Of a DNA stretch of 64,000 nucleotides, positions 61,968-64,000 are shown piece after piece. The translations under genes and the position numbers were made by a program. Position 1 is the stretch's first letter, and each line of letters begins with the position of its first letter. Source of the stretch: Corallococcus sp. NCRR (lineage in GTDB: Bacteria > Myxococcota > Myxococcia > Myxococcales > Myxococcaceae); the NCBI RefSeq assembly GCF_026965535.1, contig NZ_CP114039.1, positions 8,725,461 to 8,789,460 of the forward strand. Direction: 5' to 3'. The notes under the pieces are model-generated. The model did not search any database. It saw only the letters and a list, made by a program, of their open reading frames with translations, and was not told where the DNA came from.

Positions 61968-63455
61968 ATGTTCGCCCGGATTCACTCGCGTCTCTTTCAG
62001 CTCATCTTCGCAGCAGCCATGGCCTTCATGGTTCCGTGGGCCGCCCACGCGGCCCCGGCGAGCACCGTCCAGAGTGCTTATGAGAATGGCTTTGGCAGGG
62101 CTCCAGACCCAGGCGAGCTCTATTACTGGGGTGGCCGTGTCGCGGAGGGGTCCGCGAACTACGACACGATCATCGCCGCCATCAAGGCTTCGTTCCCGAA
62201 CCACCTGGTCAACCAGGACCTGGCGATCTCCAACGCCTACGCCCGGGGCTTTGGACGTGCGCCCGAACAGTGGGAGAGGGACAACTGGCGCAGCGGTCTT
62301 CAGGGTGGCGGATTGATCTACAACGACATCCTCAACGCCATCCGAGGCTCCTTCCCGAACCACCCCGAGGTTCAAGAGCTGGCGATCTACGCCGCGTACA
62401 AGCAGGGGTTCGGGCGTTCCCCGTTTGAGTGGGAAGTGGCCGGTTGGATGAACGGCCTTCAGGGCGGAACGCTCATCTACAACGACATCCTCAACGCGAT
62501 CCGCTCCAGCTTCCCCAATCACCTGGAGAATCAGGACATCGCGATCACGGCCGCGTACTTCGATGGCTTCGGCCGGGAACCCTTTCCGTCCGAGCGGGAT
62601 GGCTGGCGCTACGGGTTGCAGTACGGCGGGTTGATCTACCAGGACATCATGAACGCGATCCGGTCCAGCTATCCGAACCACACGCTGAATCAGGACACGG
62701 CGATCAACGCGGTCTACCAGAAGATGTTCTGGAGGGCCCCCGACGCGGGCGAAATCTCCTACTGGCGCGGGCGGCTGAATGGCGGCGCGATGACCTTCGA
62801 GGACATGCGCATCGAGATCGCACGCACGCTCAGCGTCCCGCAGTTGATCGAGGTGCAGCTCCGGTACTCGCTGTCGACCCCCTTCAACAAGCCGTACTCC
62901 GACCAGTGGAGGCGGGCCTTCACCGGGACGGACTCTGCGAACAACCAGATCCTGGGCGCGACCTATTCATTCATGAAGGCCCTGCTGGGACGCACGAAGG
63001 ACAAGGCCTATGCCAAGACGCTCGCGAACGGCGCGGTCACGTGTTTCAGCGCAATCACCCAGTACAATTCACCACTGGTCACCCAGTATCTCAACCATCA
63101 GATCTCGTTCGAGCAGTGGCAGACGCTGACCTACGGCTTCGCCATCAAGACGATCGCGGAGTGGATGGCGGCCCATCCGCCTCCTGGACAGCCGTGGATG
63201 TATACCATCACGGCCAATGGGCAGACACCGATCTTCCTTGTCAACGCAACAGGCATGTCCGGCAATCAGACGCTCGTCCCGAATCTGGCTGATTTCATTC
63301 GTATCGCGGACCTCTACGTCAATGACCAACTGAAGATCGCGGCGAACACGGCGGCGTTCGAGGCCACCAACCTCGTCGGGACCGCCAACGAGAGCTTCTT
63401 CTTCGACATGGGCTCGCTCGACTACGACATCAACGACATGGATTTCTATTACTGA
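61968..63455 (+). CDS. secreted DUF4214-like protein with five 53-residue repeats
   Basis: The ATG at 61968 has AAAGG upstream. The 495-residue protein has a signal peptide (about 1-28, end AHA). Five consecutive repeats of 53 residues follow (about 30-291). Each has 'A-Y-x-x-G-F-G-R-x-P', a central Trp, 'G-L-x-x-G', 'I-Y-N-D-I-L-N-A-I-R-S-S-F-P-N-H' and 'N-Q-D'; the fifth is more diverged and matches the DUF4214 style best ('YQKMFWRAPDAGEISYWRGRL'). The C-terminal 200 residues are unlike any family I recognise and end in an acidic/aromatic tail (DYDINDMDFYY). Export and repeats suggest a surface or predation-related factor; function unknown. Confidence 0.85.
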   Translation: MFARIHSRLFQLIFAAAMAFMVPWAAHAAPASTVQSAYENGFGRAPDPGELYYWGGRVAEGSANYDTIIAAIKASFPNHLVNQDLAISNAYARGFGRAPEQWERDNWRSGLQGGGLIYNDILNAIRGSFPNHPEVQELAIYAAYKQGFGRSPFEWEVAGWMNGLQGGTLIYNDILNAIRSSFPNHLENQDIAITAAYFDGFGREPFPSERDGWRYGLQYGGLIYQDIMNAIRSSYPNHTLNQDTAINAVYQKMFWRAPDAGEISYWRGRLNGGAMTFEDMRIEIARTLSVPQLIEVQLRYSLSTPFNKPYSDQWRRAFTGTDSANNQILGATYSFMKALLGRTKDKAYAKTLANGAVTCFSAITQYNSPLVTQYLNHQISFEQWQTLTYGFAIKTIAEWMAAHPPPGQPWMYTITANGQTPIFLVNATGMSGNQTLVPNLADFIRIADLYVNDQLKIAANTAAFEATNLVGTANESFFFDMGSLDYDINDMDFYY

Positions 63456-63519
63456 GCAGCGCGATGGCTTGCGCCAGGGCCCGGGCGGATGGCCGGGGTC
63501 CTGGCACTGCGCCTCCAGG

Positions 63520-63900
63520 TCAAATATCCGGGTCGCGGAAGAAGGACGCCTGCTGGAAGCGCAGGCCCGCGAGGACCTGTTCGACCCGTGCGTCGGAGAG
63601 CGCTCCGATGCGCTCGCCGAGCCGCGACTTCTCCACCGAGGACACCTGCGACACGACCACGACGCTCTGCTTCGCCAGGTCGCCCTCCCCCACTTCGAGC
63701 AGCACGTTGCCGGGCTCGTTCGCCTTCCTGAGATTGGAGGTGAGCGCGCAGACGATGACGGTGTGGATGCGGGAGCGGTTGAAGACGTCGTCCTGGATGA
63801 CGAGGTGTGGGTGGGCGATGGCCGGCACGGTGCCCCGGGCCTCCTCCGGCTCGCACCAGTACAGTTCGCCCCGGCGAATCGTCTTCGTCCCCGTGCCCAT
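63520..63900 (-). CDS. MazF/PemK-type endoribonuclease toxin-like protein
   Basis: This 126-residue protein begins at the ATG at 63900 with the MazF/PemK opening 'IRRGELYWCEPEEARG', then 'HPHLVIQDDVFNRSRIHTVIVCALTSNL', 'VVVVSQVSSVEKSRL' and a helical end. The conserved Arg, Gln and Thr of the fold are visible ('VSQVSSV', 'CALTS'). MazF members cleave RNA at short motifs. No antitoxin gene overlaps upstream within the 100 bp left in the window, so it may be solitary or have its partner beyond the edge. It is convergent with the repeat-protein gene. Confidence 0.87.
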   Translation of the reverse strand: MGTGTKTIRRGELYWCEPEEARGTVPAIAHPHLVIQDDVFNRSRIHTVIVCALTSNLRKANEPGNVLLEVGEGDLAKQSVVVVSQVSSVEKSRLGERIGALSDARVEQVLAGLRFQQASFFRDPDI

Positions 63901-64000
63901 GCGCCGGGTTGTGCCATGCCGTGTCGAACGGGGGCAATCCTTCCCGGGGCCGCGCGTTGGTTGTAGGCAGGGCACGCAACCACGCTGAGAGGTCGAGCCT

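Noticed and set aside
63929-64000. Possible tRNA-like end or antitoxin at the right edge
   Set aside because: No cloverleaf or T-loop consensus, and no antitoxin-like frame ending near the MazF start.

Overview
The window is very GC-rich, densely coded DNA from a delta-proteobacterial predator-type genome, most likely a myxobacterium of the Myxococcus/Corallococcus group. The basis is the codon bias, many lipoproteins, a secreted enzyme with a MYXO-CTERM-like tail, collagen-like and glycine-rich surface proteins, and many GTG/TTG starts. This assignment is inference; no rRNA or marker gene is present. I saw no tRNA, rRNA, CRISPR array, insertion sequence or integrase.

Region 1 (1-39.3 kb) is a giant-protein locus. 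A minus-strand operon reads: parvulin-type (PpiC/SurA-like) lipoprotein (38182-37256), an 11,470-codon secreted protein (37175-2763), a second parvulin lipoprotein (2766-1849), and a lipoprotein made of Ig-like domains that runs off the left edge (1852-1). The last three genes are joined by ATGA stop/start overlaps. A third parvulin lipoprotein (38325-39299) is transcribed divergently from the operon head. The giant protein has a signal peptide, two BIg2-like domains and about 21 Ig-like domains. These are followed by seven copies of a composite module (beta-propeller, SbsA-type Ig, IPT/TIG, IPT/TIG), then more Ig domains and propellers. It ends in six glycine-rich units, three of which lie in an almost perfect 987-bp tandem DNA repeat. 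The simplest reading is a giant surface or matrix protein encoded with its own periplasmic foldases and a lipoprotein partner.

Region 2 (39.4-50.7 kb) holds a frameshifted gene remnant, a small zinc-ribbon protein and a purple-acid-phosphatase-like secreted enzyme. A plus-strand run then carries an RsmB/NOP-type rRNA methyltransferase, an M61 peptidase, a membrane protein with zinc finger and TPR-like tail, and a small lipoprotein. It is followed by RNase HII overlapping a DUF2325-like protein, an NlpC/P60 peptidase with a peptidoglycan-binding domain, and a DUF3060 secreted protein.

Region 3 (50.7-64 kb) is a set of short, mostly convergent or divergent transcription units. It contains a DUF885 lipoprotein and a MarR-VOC operon with two tandem operator palindromes over the MarR start. 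Next come a collagen-like/glycine-rich lipoprotein related in style to the giant protein's C-terminus, a GMC oxidoreductase, an SMI1/KNR4 (SUKH) protein and a secreted hypothetical protein. The right end has a LysR/aldo-keto reductase divergent pair, another LysR, a frameshifted NTF2-like lipoprotein, a secreted protein of five 53-residue repeats, and a MazF/PemK-type toxin with no visible antitoxin.
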